Counted from the stretch's first letter, positions 44,991-53,561 are shown. The stretch: 64,000 nucleotides of DNA from Rhodophyticola sp. CCM32 (GCF_004751985.1 NZ_CP038492.1:1116001-1180000), one strand, 5' to 3'. Notes: generated from the sequence alone by a model not told the origin. Made by a program: numbers and translations.

Positions 44991-47900
44991 ATGACCCGAC
45001 CCTCCAGCCATATTCTGACCGGCGGCGCCCCCGAGGGCTTTGACGCCACATTGATCCTGCAAGAGCTTGCCCGGGGCAGTGGCGCGGTCTGCCATGTGGC
45101 CCGCGATGACAAGCGCCTGGCCGCGATGGCCACGGCGCTGGCGTTTTTTGACCCTTCCGTGCCTGTCCTGCGGTTTCCCGGGTGGGATTGTCTGCCCTAT
45201 GACCGGGTCTCCCCCAATGCAGAGGTTGCCGCGACCCGGATGGCGACGCTTGCCAGTCTTGCGGCCGGGCTGTCGGGGCGGTTTATTCTACTGACCACAT
45301 TGGGCGCGGCCACCCAATACCTGCCGCCCCGCGCGCTTCTGCGCGATGCCGCCTTTGTGGCCAGTGTCGGCGGGCAGATCGACGAGGCCGCGCTGAAATC
45401 CTTTCTGGTGCGCATGGGCTTTGCACAAAGCCCCACGGTGACGGAACCCGGCGATTATGCGATCCGCGGTGGCATCATTGATGTCTGGCCCCCGGGGGAG
45501 GAGATGCCCGTGCGGCTGGATCTGTTCGGCGATGTGCTGGACGGGGCCCGCCGGTTTGACCCGGCCACGCAACGGACAACCGACCGGCTGGAGCGTGTGG
45601 ACCTGGCCCCGGTATCCGAGGTGGTGCTAGATGAGGCCGCGATCACCCGGTTCCGGCAAAATTATCGGATCGAATTTGGCGCCGCCGGCAGTGATGATCC
45701 GCTTTACGAGGCGGTCAGCGCGGGCCGGAAACATGCCGGCGTGGAACATTGGCTGCCGTTTTTCCACGATCAGCTGGAAACCCTGTTCGATTATCTGCCG
45801 GGCGCCACGGTCACGCTGGAGGATCACAGCGATGCGCAGCGTCAGGCGCGGTGGGAAAGTATTGAAGATCAATATGATACACGGCGTTCTGCCCTGATGC
45901 AGAAAGCCCGGCTGGAGTCGGTCTATAAACCCTGTCCGCCCGGTCAGCTTTATCTGGATGACGCCGCCTGGGGGCAGGCGATTGCCGGGCACAGGGTTGT
46001 GCAGTTTTCCCCCCTGCCACAGGCCAGCGGGCCGGGTGTGACCGATGCGGGCGGCCGGGTGGGGCGCAGTTTCGCGCCGGAACGTCAGCAGGAAAATATC
46101 AGTCTTTTCGGGGCTTTGGCGGGTCATATTGCATCAGAACGTGAAACCAGCGCCGTTGTCATTGCCTCCTGGTCCGATGGCGCGCGGGACCGGCTTTCGG
46201 GGTTGCTGGAAGATCAGGGTGTCACCGGCGCGGTCGAGATCAGGGATGCAAGGGACATCAAGGGCAAGGGCAGTCTGACCCTCGCGGTCTGGCCGCTGGA
46301 AGAGGGGTTTACCGGCGGCGGGCTGACGGTCATCTCGGAACAGGATGTGCTGGGTGACCGGCTGATCCGCCCGAAACGGAAGACCAAACGCGCCGAGAAT
46401 TACCTGACCGAGGCGCAATCTCTCAGCCCCGGTGATCTGATTGTGCATGTGGATCATGGGGTTGGCCGCTATAACGGGCTTGAAACCGTCACCGCCATGG
46501 GCGCGCCCCATGAATGTATCGCGCTGGAATATGCCGGGGGCGACCGGCTGTTCCTGCCGGTGGAAAATATCGAACTGCTCAGCCGTTATGGCCATGAGGA
46601 AGGGCTGCTCGACAAGCTGGGCGGCGGCGCCTGGCAGGCCCGGAAAGCCAGGCTCAAAGACCGTATCCGGCAGATCGCCGACAAGCTGATCCGCATCGCG
46701 GCAGAGCGGGAATTGCGCGCGGCCCCGGTTCTGGAACCGCCCGGCGATATGTGGGAGGCATTTGCCGCGCGCTTCCCCTATGAGGAAACCGAGGATCAAC
46801 TGAGTGCCATCGAGGATGTGATGGAAGATCTGGCCCGGGGCCGCCCGATGGACCGGCTGGTGGTGGGCGATGTGGGCTTTGGCAAAACCGAGGTGGCCAT
46901 GCGCGCAGGTTTCGCCGCCGCCGCTGCCGGGCTTCAGGTTGCCATTGTCGCGCCCACCACATTGCTGGCCCGGCAGCACGCCAAGACCTTCGCCGACCGG
47001 TTTCGCGGGTTTCCCATAAATGTCAAACAGTTGTCGCGCTTTGTTCCGGCAAAACAGGCCGCAGATACGCGCAAGGGTCTGGCCGATGGCAGCGTCGATA
47101 TCTGCATCGGCACCCATGCCTTGCTGGCCAAGGGCATCCGGTTCCAGAATCTGGGCCTGCTGATCATTGACGAGGAACAGCGCTTTGGCGTCACCCATAA
47201 GGAGCGCCTGAAAGAGATGCGCTCGGACGTGCATGTTCTGACCCTCTCGGCCACGCCGATCCCGCGCACATTGCAGATGTCGCTTTCGGGCGTGCGTGAT
47301 CTCAGCCTGATCGGCACGCCGCCCATCGACCGGCTGGCGATCCGCACCTATGTCAGCGAATTCGATGCGGTCACCCTGCGCGAGGGGCTGCTCAGGGAGC
47401 ATTATCGCGGCGGGCAGAGCTTCTATGTGGTGCCCCGCATTCAGGACCTGCCCGAGATCGAGAGCTTCCTGCGCGATCAGGTGCCCGAAGTCTCTTATGT
47501 GGTGGCCCATGGCCAGATGGCGGCGGGCGAGCTGGATGACCGGATGAATGCGTTTTACGATGGCAAATACGATGTCCTGCTGGCCACGACCATCGTCGAA
47601 TCCGGTATCGACATTCCCACCGCCAACACGATGATCATCCACCGGGCCGACCGGTTCGGCCTTGCGCAGCTTTACCAGATCCGCGGGCGGGTGGGCCGGG
47701 CCAAGACCCGTGCCTATGCCTATCTGACCACCAAACCCCGCCAGAAACTGACCCAGACGGCCGAAAAACGGCTGCGGGTCCTGGGCAGTCTCGACAGTCT
47801 GGGGGCCGGCTTCACCATCGCCAGCCAGGATCTCGATATCCGCGGCGCCGGCAATATCGTGGGGGAGGAACAATCGGGCCATGTGCGCGAGGTCGGGTTT

Positions 47901-48431
47901 GAGCTTTATCAATCCATGCTGGAAGAGGCGATTGCCAATATCCGCTCCGGGGCCGGGGAGGCACGGCTGGATGAAGACGGCCAATGGGCGCCGCAGATCA
48001 ATCTGGGTGTGCCGGTCCTGATCCCCGAGGCCTATGTGCCTGATCTGGATGTGCGGCTTGGCCTCTACCGGCGGCTGTCACATCTGACCACAAAGGTGGA
48101 ACTGGAAGGCTTTGCCGCCGAGCTGATCGACCGTTTCGGCAAATTGCCGCGCGAGGTGAACACCCTGCTTCTGGTCATCCGCATCAAGGCGAAATGCAAA
48201 CAGGCGGGGATCGCGCGGCTGGATGCGGGGCCCAAAGGGGCAACGATCCAGTTCCATAACGACAAATTCGCCAATCCCGCCGGTCTGGTGGAATTTGTCG
48301 AGGATCAGCGCGGGCTGGCCAAAATCCGCGACAACAAGATTGTCCTGCGCCGGGACTGGACGCGCGAAGCCGACAAGATCAAGGGCGCATTCTCAATCGC
48401 CCAGGATCTGGCGCGCAAGATAAACACATAA
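44991..48431 (+). CDS. mfd: Transcription-repair coupling factor Mfd
   Basis: 1146-residue DNA translocase that removes stalled RNA polymerase and recruits UvrA. UvrB-like N-terminal domains (LRFPGWDCLPYDRVSPN, GDYAIRGGIIDVWPPG); RNAP-interaction domain around VHVDHGVGRYNGLETV; RecG-like helicase with Walker A GDVGFGKTEVA, DEEQ box IIDEEQRFGVTHKE, LSATPIPRTL and the TRG motif (ATTIVESGIDIPTANT, YQIRGRVGRAKTRAYAYL); C-terminal D7 domain. Length matches the family. Confidence 0.97.
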   Translation: MTRPSSHILTGGAPEGFDATLILQELARGSGAVCHVARDDKRLAAMATALAFFDPSVPVLRFPGWDCLPYDRVSPNAEVAATRMATLASLAAGLSGRFILLTTLGAATQYLPPRALLRDAAFVASVGGQIDEAALKSFLVRMGFAQSPTVTEPGDYAIRGGIIDVWPPGEEMPVRLDLFGDVLDGARRFDPATQRTTDRLERVDLAPVSEVVLDEAAITRFRQNYRIEFGAAGSDDPLYEAVSAGRKHAGVEHWLPFFHDQLETLFDYLPGATVTLEDHSDAQRQARWESIEDQYDTRRSALMQKARLESVYKPCPPGQLYLDDAAWGQAIAGHRVVQFSPLPQASGPGVTDAGGRVGRSFAPERQQENISLFGALAGHIASERETSAVVIASWSDGARDRLSGLLEDQGVTGAVEIRDARDIKGKGSLTLAVWPLEEGFTGGGLTVISEQDVLGDRLIRPKRKTKRAENYLTEAQSLSPGDLIVHVDHGVGRYNGLETVTAMGAPHECIALEYAGGDRLFLPVENIELLSRYGHEEGLLDKLGGGAWQARKARLKDRIRQIADKLIRIAAERELRAAPVLEPPGDMWEAFAARFPYEETEDQLSAIEDVMEDLARGRPMDRLVVGDVGFGKTEVAMRAGFAAAAAGLQVAIVAPTTLLARQHAKTFADRFRGFPINVKQLSRFVPAKQAADTRKGLADGSVDICIGTHALLAKGIRFQNLGLLIIDEEQRFGVTHKERLKEMRSDVHVLTLSATPIPRTLQMSLSGVRDLSLIGTPPIDRLAIRTYVSEFDAVTLREGLLREHYRGGQSFYVVPRIQDLPEIESFLRDQVPEVSYVVAHGQMAAGELDDRMNAFYDGKYDVLLATTIVESGIDIPTANTMIIHRADRFGLAQLYQIRGRVGRAKTRAYAYLTTKPRQKLTQTAEKRLRVLGSLDSLGAGFTIASQDLDIRGAGNIVGEEQSGHVREVGFELYQSMLEEAIANIRSGAGEARLDEDGQWAPQINLGVPVLIPEAYVPDLDVRLGLYRRLSHLTTKVELEGFAAELIDRFGKLPREVNTLLLVIRIKAKCKQAGIARLDAGPKGATIQFHNDKFANPAGLVEFVEDQRGLAKIRDNKIVLRRDWTREADKIKGAFSIAQDLARKINT

Positions 48432-48464
48432 GGCCCGATACCCCCCTTCACCTCCTTCTCTATC

Positions 48465-48580
48465 TAAAGCAGAAATCGTTTAATCTGAATCGAAATTCTC
48501 TGCCTCTCGATCAGCAAGATGCTGATCTCGAACGCGAATTTCAATGAGCGATGTTGCAGAATAAAACGATTTCGCTCTTA
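48465..48580 (+). repeat. Repeat family C, copy 2
   Basis: Same layout as 18752-18866: TAAAGCAGAAATCGTTTAATC, CTGCCTCTCGATCAGCA, CTGATCTCGAACGCGAA, AAAACGATTTCGCT. Lies 33 bp after mfd in the gap to the convergent MFS gene. Confidence 0.8.
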
Positions 48581-48657
48581 AAAATACTTCGGGGGGCTGC
48601 CGCAGGCAGCGGGGCAGCGCCCCGATCACCCCCTCGAATCTGCGCCAGCGTACCGGT

Positions 48658-48697
48658 GGAAAACGCGCGTTTTCCATACGGAATTCCCGGGAATTCC
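48658..48697. terminator. Twin palindrome family F, copy 3
   Basis: GGAAAACGCGCGTTTTCC (48658-48675), ATAC, GGAATTCCCGGGAATTCC (48680-48697). Both palindromes are identical to those at 22651-22690; only the 4-base spacer differs. It ends 18 bp from the MFS stop, between convergent mfd and MFS genes. Confidence 0.6.
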
Positions 48698-48715
48698 GCC
48701 CCGAAACCAGCTTGT

Positions 48716-49936
48716 TCAGACCGCCTCGCGGGGCATGGATCGCATGATCACTGCCCCGATCAGGCTCAACACCCCGATCGCAATCGCCAGCGGCACGGCA
48801 GTGCCATTGTAAAGCTGCCCGATCAGCGCCCCCAGAACCGCCCCGCCAATCGTGGCCAGCGCGCCCATCAGCGACGCGGCCATGCCCGCGATATGCCCCA
48901 GGGGCTCCATCGCCAGGGCATTGAGGTTCCCGATGGTGAACCCGGCGGTGGCAAACACCGTCACGCTCCACAGAAAATACAGCCAGAACTCCTGGCCCCC
49001 CAACAGCCCGAACCCCAGACACAGCGCCGTCAGGATTGAAAACACGGTCTGCAGGCTCAACGCGGTGCGGATCAGCGGGCGCATCCCCAGCCTGACCACC
49101 AGCCGCCCGTTCAATGGCGCCGCCGGGGCCGCCAACAGGGCCATGGCGGCAAACCAGTAGGGAAAGCTGTCGCGCAACCCGTAAGTCAGATCAAACACCT
49201 GCTGGATGGAGGAGATCGTGCCGAAAAGCGCCCCATAGACCAGGGTCTGCACCAGAATAGAAAGCTGCATCTGGCGCAGGCTGAGCGCTTCCCTGATGCT
49301 GGCCCAAAGGGCGGTGATCCGCATCCGCCGCCGTGCCTCGACCGGCAGGGTTTCAGGCTGGCGGATCATCAGCCAGCTGACCGAGATCAGCGAGAACAGC
49401 AGAAATGCCAGAAAGATCGACCGCCAGCCGAACCCGGCGATGATCGCCGCCCCGATCATCGGGGCCACGGCGGGGAACAGGGTGAAGACCATCATCACGA
49501 AGCTCAGCACACTGGCCATTTTCCGCCCGGAATACAGGTCGCGGATGATTGCCATGGCCACAACCCGGGGGCCTGCGGCCCCCAGCCCCTGCAACAGCCG
49601 GGCGGCCAGAATCATCTCCAGCGTCGGGGCGATATAGGCCAGAAGCGCCCCGGTGATATACAGCGCCGCCCCGACAAGGATCACCGGTTTGCGCCCGAGC
49701 GCATCCGAGATCGGCCCCGTAACAAAGGTCCCCAACCCCATGCCCAGAACAAATGAGGTCAGAACCAGCTGCGCCAATGTATGCCGTTCCGGCGTCAGTT
49801 CATCGGCGATCTGCGGCAGGGCAGGCAGCATCGCGTCGATGGAAAAGGCGATGGTGGCAAACATCATCCCCATCAGAGAGATGAATTCCGGCGTGGATAG
49901 ACGATGCGACTTGGCCGGGGCGGTGATATCACTCAT
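48716..49936 (-). CDS. Bcr/CflA-type multidrug efflux MFS transporter
   Basis: 406 residues, 12 helices. DHA1 family motif A region LGTFVTGPISDALGRKPVILVGA and motif C-like GAAGPRVVAMAIIRDLYSGR are typical of Bcr/CflA exporters (bicyclomycin, sulfonamide, florfenicol). ATG 49936 chosen because it overlaps the stop of the upstream hydrolase gene (ATGA) and yields MSDITAPAKSHRLSTPEF; sequence further upstream in this frame lies inside the neighbour. Confidence 0.88.
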   Translation of the reverse strand: MSDITAPAKSHRLSTPEFISLMGMMFATIAFSIDAMLPALPQIADELTPERHTLAQLVLTSFVLGMGLGTFVTGPISDALGRKPVILVGAALYITGALLAYIAPTLEMILAARLLQGLGAAGPRVVAMAIIRDLYSGRKMASVLSFVMMVFTLFPAVAPMIGAAIIAGFGWRSIFLAFLLFSLISVSWLMIRQPETLPVEARRRMRITALWASIREALSLRQMQLSILVQTLVYGALFGTISSIQQVFDLTYGLRDSFPYWFAAMALLAAPAAPLNGRLVVRLGMRPLIRTALSLQTVFSILTALCLGFGLLGGQEFWLYFLWSVTVFATAGFTIGNLNALAMEPLGHIAGMAASLMGALATIGGAVLGALIGQLYNGTAVPLAIAIGVLSLIGAVIMRSMPREAV

Positions 49937-50406
49937 GTTGCAGTTTCCCGTCTGAGCCATAGCCATAAAGCCGCGACCCAGATGATAAGTTCGGCCAGAA
50001 AAGTCCAATGCAGGATGAAGGACAACATCCAGTGATCTTGTGTCGCGGGCACCGAGAACAGGGCATAAAGCGCGTTCGACATGGGCCAAAGCCACATGAT
50101 ATCTCCTGCAAGACTGTCCAGAATAAGATGAAGCCCCCAACCCAGGCCGAAGGCCAGCACAACGCCCATAATCTCTGGCCGCAACAATCGCACCAATGCT
50201 GCAAGGACCGCTGTCACCAACACGGCAAAAGCTGGTGCATGGACCCAATAACGGTGATGATGAAAGGCGCGATCATCCACGAGATAAAAGAATATCAAAT
50301 CCAGATCAGGCCAGACCGCCCCGACCATACCGGCTGCCAGCATTGCCTTCTGCCACCCCGCCAGGCGGGACAGAACATAACCTGAGGGAAAATGCGCGGT
50401 GATCAT
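49933..50406 (-). CDS. Membrane-bound metal-dependent hydrolase-like protein (YdjM/DUF457 type)
   Basis: 157 residues, four to five hydrophobic helices. Conserved polar residues on helix ends, MITAHFPSGYVLSR, GAVWPDLDLIFFY, HHHRYWVHAP and GLHLILDSLAGDIMWLWP, fit the YdjM-like membrane hydrolase family, whose substrate is unknown. Overlaps DsbA-like gene upstream (50403-50406) and MFS gene downstream, so the three form a coupled operon. Confidence 0.78.
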   Translation of the reverse strand: MITAHFPSGYVLSRLAGWQKAMLAAGMVGAVWPDLDLIFFYLVDDRAFHHHRYWVHAPAFAVLVTAVLAALVRLLRPEIMGVVLAFGLGWGLHLILDSLAGDIMWLWPMSNALYALFSVPATQDHWMLSFILHWTFLAELIIWVAALWLWLRRETAT

Positions 50407-51047
50407 TCCGCGGCTTTCATCTGTTCGGAAATCTCTTCGATCACATTCGCCCAGGTCTCGGGTGGTTGTGCGCCGGGCAGAACATGGCTGTTGGCCAGGA
50501 TGAAGGTGGGCACGCCGGTCACGCCCCGGGCGCGGGCATGGGCGTCGCGGGCGCGGATATCCTCGGCATCCGCATCGCTGGCAAAAAGCCGGTCAACCAT
50601 GGCCGCGTCCATCCCGACATTCTCGGCGATGCCGATCAGCGTGGGCAGATCGCCGATATCCTTGCCTTCAACAAAATAGGCTTTGAACAGGGTTGAAACA
50701 GTTGCGGTCTGCCGCCCTTCCAGCCCCGCCCAATGGATCAGACGATGGGCGTTCAGCGTGTTCGGCGTGCGGGTGATCCCCTCGAAATTGATCTCCAGCC
50801 CGGCGGCTGTCGCATGTTCGGCGATCCGGCTATACACCTCGATGGCACCGGATTTGCCGCCGAATTTCGCCTCCAGATAGGCGCGGCGGTCCATGCCTTC
50901 CGCCGGCATGTCGGGGTTCAGCTGAAACGGGTGCCATTCCATCGCAAAAGGATGATCGGGGGCGGCTTCAAGGGCGCGGTCAAGCTGTGCCTTGCCGATA
51001 TAGCACCAGGGGCAGATCGGATCTGACAGGATGTCGAGCTTGATCAT
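50403..51047 (-). CDS. DsbA family oxidoreductase (FrnE-like)
   Basis: 214 residues. Cytosolic thioredoxin-fold protein with the CPWC active site at the N-terminus (LDILSDPICPWCYIGKAQLD) and the FrnE features NPDMPAEGMDRRAYLEAKFG, NTLNAHRLIHWA and the cis-Pro region GVTGVPTFIL. No signal peptide, so it is not the periplasmic DsbA. FrnE of Deinococcus is linked to oxidative and metal stress. ATG 51047 chosen (MIKLDILSD), with AGGAGG upstream. Confidence 0.88.
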   Translation of the reverse strand: MIKLDILSDPICPWCYIGKAQLDRALEAAPDHPFAMEWHPFQLNPDMPAEGMDRRAYLEAKFGGKSGAIEVYSRIAEHATAAGLEINFEGITRTPNTLNAHRLIHWAGLEGRQTATVSTLFKAYFVEGKDIGDLPTLIGIAENVGMDAAMVDRLFASDADAEDIRARDAHARARGVTGVPTFILANSHVLPGAQPPETWANVIEEISEQMKAAE

Positions 51048-51242
51048 AAGGCCTCCTTCAGGCGCGGGTGAGCTTGCCATATGCGTTGCAGGGCAGGGCA
51101 GAGAGGGCGGGGTACAACAACAATATGCGCACCGGGCCTGTGTCGCTTCGCGCAGGCTATCCGCTTCGGCGGGGGGCGTATAGCCCGCAGCGCGAAAAAA
51201 TCTCAGACAGCAGGGCTGGAGGAGCCCTGAGGGTGAAGCTTC

Positions 51243-51902
51243 TCAGCCTGCGGTTTCTGCCTGGAACAGATGCCGCGCCACCAGCAGTGCCAGACCGGCC
51301 CCGATCAATTGCATGAGGATGAACATGGGCATATTGCCCGGCAGGATCCCTGCGAATGTATCGCTGAGGCTGCGGGCGATGGTGACCGCCGGGTTGGCGA
51401 AACTGGTGGAAGAGGTGAACCAATACGCCCCGGTGATATAAAGCGCCACAAGGGTCGGCACGGCCTGTGGCGTGTGGCGGATGCCGCCCAGGATGACAAA
51501 GACCAGACCGAAACTGGCCAGGATTTCTGAAAACCACTGGCCAGACCCGGTGCGCAGGGTGGTGGAGACTTGCAGAACCGGCAGGTCAAACATCAGATGC
51601 GCGGCCCAGACACCCAGAATACCCGCCGCGATCTGCACCGCGATATAGGCGGCGGCGGGGCGGACTGCGATCTCCCCCCGGATCAGAAAGGTGACCGTGA
51701 CTGCCGGGTTGAAATGGGCGCCGGAGATCGGCCCAAGCAGGGTGATGATGACATAAAGGATGCAACCCGTGGCAATGGCATTGGCCAGAAGCGCAACACC
51801 GGTATTGTCGGGCGACAGATTGGCCGCCATGATCCCGGACCCGACCACGCCGACCAGCAGAAAAGCGGTGCCGACTGCCTCGGCCATCAGTTTATGCATC
51901 AT
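51243..51902 (-). CDS. MIP family aquaglyceroporin in arsenic operon (AqpS-like)
   Basis: 219-residue channel with six helices and two half-helices bearing NPA motifs (HFNPAVTVTFLIRG and SFANPAVTIARSLSD). In Sinorhizobium meliloti an aquaglyceroporin (AqpS) replaces ArsB and lets arsenite made by ArsC leave down its gradient. Here the gene follows two arsenate reductase domains and overlaps the arsC stop (ATGA), which supports the same role. No arsB, acr3 or arsH is present. Confidence 0.85.
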   Translation of the reverse strand: MMHKLMAEAVGTAFLLVGVVGSGIMAANLSPDNTGVALLANAIATGCILYVIITLLGPISGAHFNPAVTVTFLIRGEIAVRPAAAYIAVQIAAGILGVWAAHLMFDLPVLQVSTTLRTGSGQWFSEILASFGLVFVILGGIRHTPQAVPTLVALYITGAYWFTSSTSFANPAVTIARSLSDTFAGILPGNMPMFILMQLIGAGLALLVARHLFQAETAG

Positions 51903-52381
51903 GGGAATTGGGTTCCGATTTTGGTCAGGGCGGCTTGCAGCCGGGTATGGTCATAGGTTTCAAAAGGCAGCAGGAACAAGGCATTGGCCCGCGCCATCAG
52001 GGCATCATATGCGGTCTGGAAAGCCCCGGGCCAATCGGGCTTGGCCGCCCGGGCCGGGTCTTCCACCCCCCAATGGGCGCGGGTGGGGCTGCCAGGCCAG
52101 ATCGGGCAGGTTTCCCCCGCAGCAGAGCCGCAGACCGTGATCACCGCATCCATTTTCGGCGCATCGGGCGTGGCAAAGACATCCCAGCTTTTCGAGTGCG
52201 CGCCGGATCTGTCATAGCCGAGCCGGTCCAGCAGGATCAGCGATTGCGGATGCACCCGGCCGGTCGGCCGGGACCCGGCGGAACAGGCCCTGATCCGGCC
52301 CCCGCTGTGTCGGGTCAGGATATGTTCCAGAAGGATCGACCGGGCGGAATTGCCGGTGCAGAGAACCAGAAAATGAAGCAT
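51899..52381 (-). CDS. arsC: Arsenate reductase ArsC (low-molecular-weight phosphatase type)
   Basis: 160 residues. LMW-PTPase fold with P-loop CTGNSARS at the N-terminus (LVLCTGNSARSILLEHILTR) and the ArsC-family segments FSAGSxPxGxVHP (CSAGSRPTGRVHP), DAVITVCGSAAGETCPIWPG (redox Cys pair) and HWGVEDPA. Reduces arsenate to arsenite using thiols. ATG 52381 is 10 bp after the stop of the ArsR-ArsC fusion gene. Overlaps the aquaporin gene. Confidence 0.88.
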   Translation of the reverse strand: MLHFLVLCTGNSARSILLEHILTRHSGGRIRACSAGSRPTGRVHPQSLILLDRLGYDRSGAHSKSWDVFATPDAPKMDAVITVCGSAAGETCPIWPGSPTRAHWGVEDPARAAKPDWPGAFQTAYDALMARANALFLLPFETYDHTRLQAALTKIGTQFP

Positions 52382-52391
52382 CGCTGTTCCG

Positions 52392-53231
52392 TTACGAGGT
52401 GGGGGGCAGGGCGCCGATCCGGTCCGCTTCGGCCTGAAGCGACATCCGGTCCAGCGTGGCAAGCGGCAGGGCGGCGAAGGCCTCGATACGGGTATGAAGT
52501 GTGCGATAGGCCTCGGCAAAGGCCAGCGCCACCTCGGCATCGGTGCCGGTCACCGCTGCCGGGTCGGGCATGCCCCAATGGGCGCTGACGGGCTGGCCCG
52601 GCCAGGCGGGGCATTCTTCATTGGCGGCATGGTCACAGACGGTGAAGACAAAATCAAACACCGGCGCATCGGGCCCCTGCATCTCTTCCAGGCTTTTTGA
52701 ATGCAGCCCGTCGATATCATGATCGGAGCGGTCCAGCAGATCCAGCGTATTGGGGTTCACCTTGCCGGTGGCATAGCTGCCGGCGGAATAGGTCTTGAAC
52801 CGGCCTTTGCCGATATCCCGCATCAGCACTTCGGCCAGAATGGAGCGTGCGGAATTGCCGGTGCAGATGAACAGAATTGTTGCCGGGCCGGGCTTTGCCT
52901 CACGGGGCGCGGGGGCGGTGGGTGCTGTGGGCAGGCAGAGATCGGGGCGGTTGCGGCAGCACTCCTCAAGCAGATAGCTGGTGAAATCCCGGGTCTGCCC
53001 GGTGGCAAGGCTGTAATACATCGCTGTGCCTTCGCGCCGGGACTGTATCAGACCGGCCTGGGACAAAGTGGCAAGATGGGCCGAAAGCGTGCTGTGTTTC
53101 AATCGGCAGGCCAGGGCCATTTCACTGGGTCTTAGCGCATCGGGCGCCCGGCGGGCCAGCAGACGGAAGATCGACAGACGGCCCTCATGTCCGAGGGTCG
53201 AGAGGATTTTTATGGCGGTGGGAGAATCCAT
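52392..53231 (-). CDS. ArsR-ArsC fusion: arsenite-responsive repressor fused to arsenate reductase-like phosphatase
   Basis: 279 residues. Residues 1-100: winged-helix ArsR (LSTLGHEGRLSIFRLLARRA, LKHSTLSAHLATLSQAGLIQ) ending in CCRNRPDLC (Cys91, Cys92, Cys99), close to the As(III)-binding Cys set of Acidithiobacillus ferrooxidans ArsR. Residues about 116-270: LMW phosphatase/ArsC with P-loop CTGNSARS, TYSAGSYATGKVNP, VCDHAANEECPAWPG and HWGMPDPA. The protein probably represses its own operon and may also reduce arsenate. First gene of a three-gene operon, with a perfect dyad overlapping its start codon. Confidence 0.88.
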   Translation of the reverse strand: MDSPTAIKILSTLGHEGRLSIFRLLARRAPDALRPSEMALACRLKHSTLSAHLATLSQAGLIQSRREGTAMYYSLATGQTRDFTSYLLEECCRNRPDLCLPTAPTAPAPREAKPGPATILFICTGNSARSILAEVLMRDIGKGRFKTYSAGSYATGKVNPNTLDLLDRSDHDIDGLHSKSLEEMQGPDAPVFDFVFTVCDHAANEECPAWPGQPVSAHWGMPDPAAVTGTDAEVALAFAEAYRTLHTRIEAFAALPLATLDRMSLQAEADRIGALPPTS

Positions 53232-53255
53232 ATTTCATATATTCATGAAATATGG
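53228..53255. promoter_or_regulatory. Probable ArsR operator overlapping the arsR-arsC start codon
   Basis: CCATATTTCA (53228-53237), 8-base spacer TATATTCA, TGAAATATGG (53246-53255): perfect 10-bp arms. The ATG of the fusion gene (53231-53229) lies inside the left arm, so bound repressor would block both transcription and the initiation region. It suits a winged-helix ArsR dimer. Confidence 0.65.
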
Positions 53256-53285
53256 AATTATTGCAAGTGAAACTATAGCACGTCC

Positions 53286-53389
53286 TAAAGCACCCTGCCT
53301 TAAACTTGAATCACAAATACCCTGCCACGCTTCGCGTTCCCGGGACATTTGTGATGCGCGATGTCTCAGGTTTAAGGCAGCATGCTGTA
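53286..53389 (+). repeat. Repeat family A, copy 3
   Basis: Almost identical to copy 2. Starts CTAAAGCACCCTGCC, 31 bp upstream of the ArsR operator, and ends GCAGCATGCTGTAA. It separates the arsenic operon promoter from repeat E copy 2, and together they fill the 53232-53561 gap. Confidence 0.85.
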
Positions 53390-53418
53390 AAAATCTGCAA
53401 CATATATACATTATGCAT

Positions 53419-53536
53419 AGGGCATCGTCTGAGCCGAGGGGTGGGCGAGAAGCGCCCGACCCGTGGGGTCGGCTCAGGCGCTGCCCGGCGGTGCCGCCGG
53501 GCGGGAGCATGGTGTGGGGTGGTGCAGGATTTCAGG
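53419..53536 (+). repeat. Dispersed repeat family E, copy 2
   Basis: Inverted copy of 3095-3213. Contains GCCCGGCGGTGCCGCCGGGC, a strong 9-bp-stem hairpin, plus flanking dyads (GAGCCGAGG / GGCTCAGG region; GGGCGAGAAGCGCCC). It lies 25 bp beyond the stop codon of the patatin gene, on whose transcript it would fold, so it may act as a transcript end. Confidence 0.75.
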
Positions 53537-53561
53537 CCGAATCCTATTCACGGCCTGTCTT

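Noticed and set aside
46134..47984. Long open frame (over 600 codons) on the minus strand inside mfd
   Set aside because: Mirror frame of a high-GC gene; composition is His/Gly/Gln-rich with no family motifs, while mfd on the plus strand has every helicase motif. The same applies to long shadow frames opposite ntrY (29135-30820), the Atm1 exporter (3004-4194), the RND pump (6538-7662) and bamB (11395-12795).
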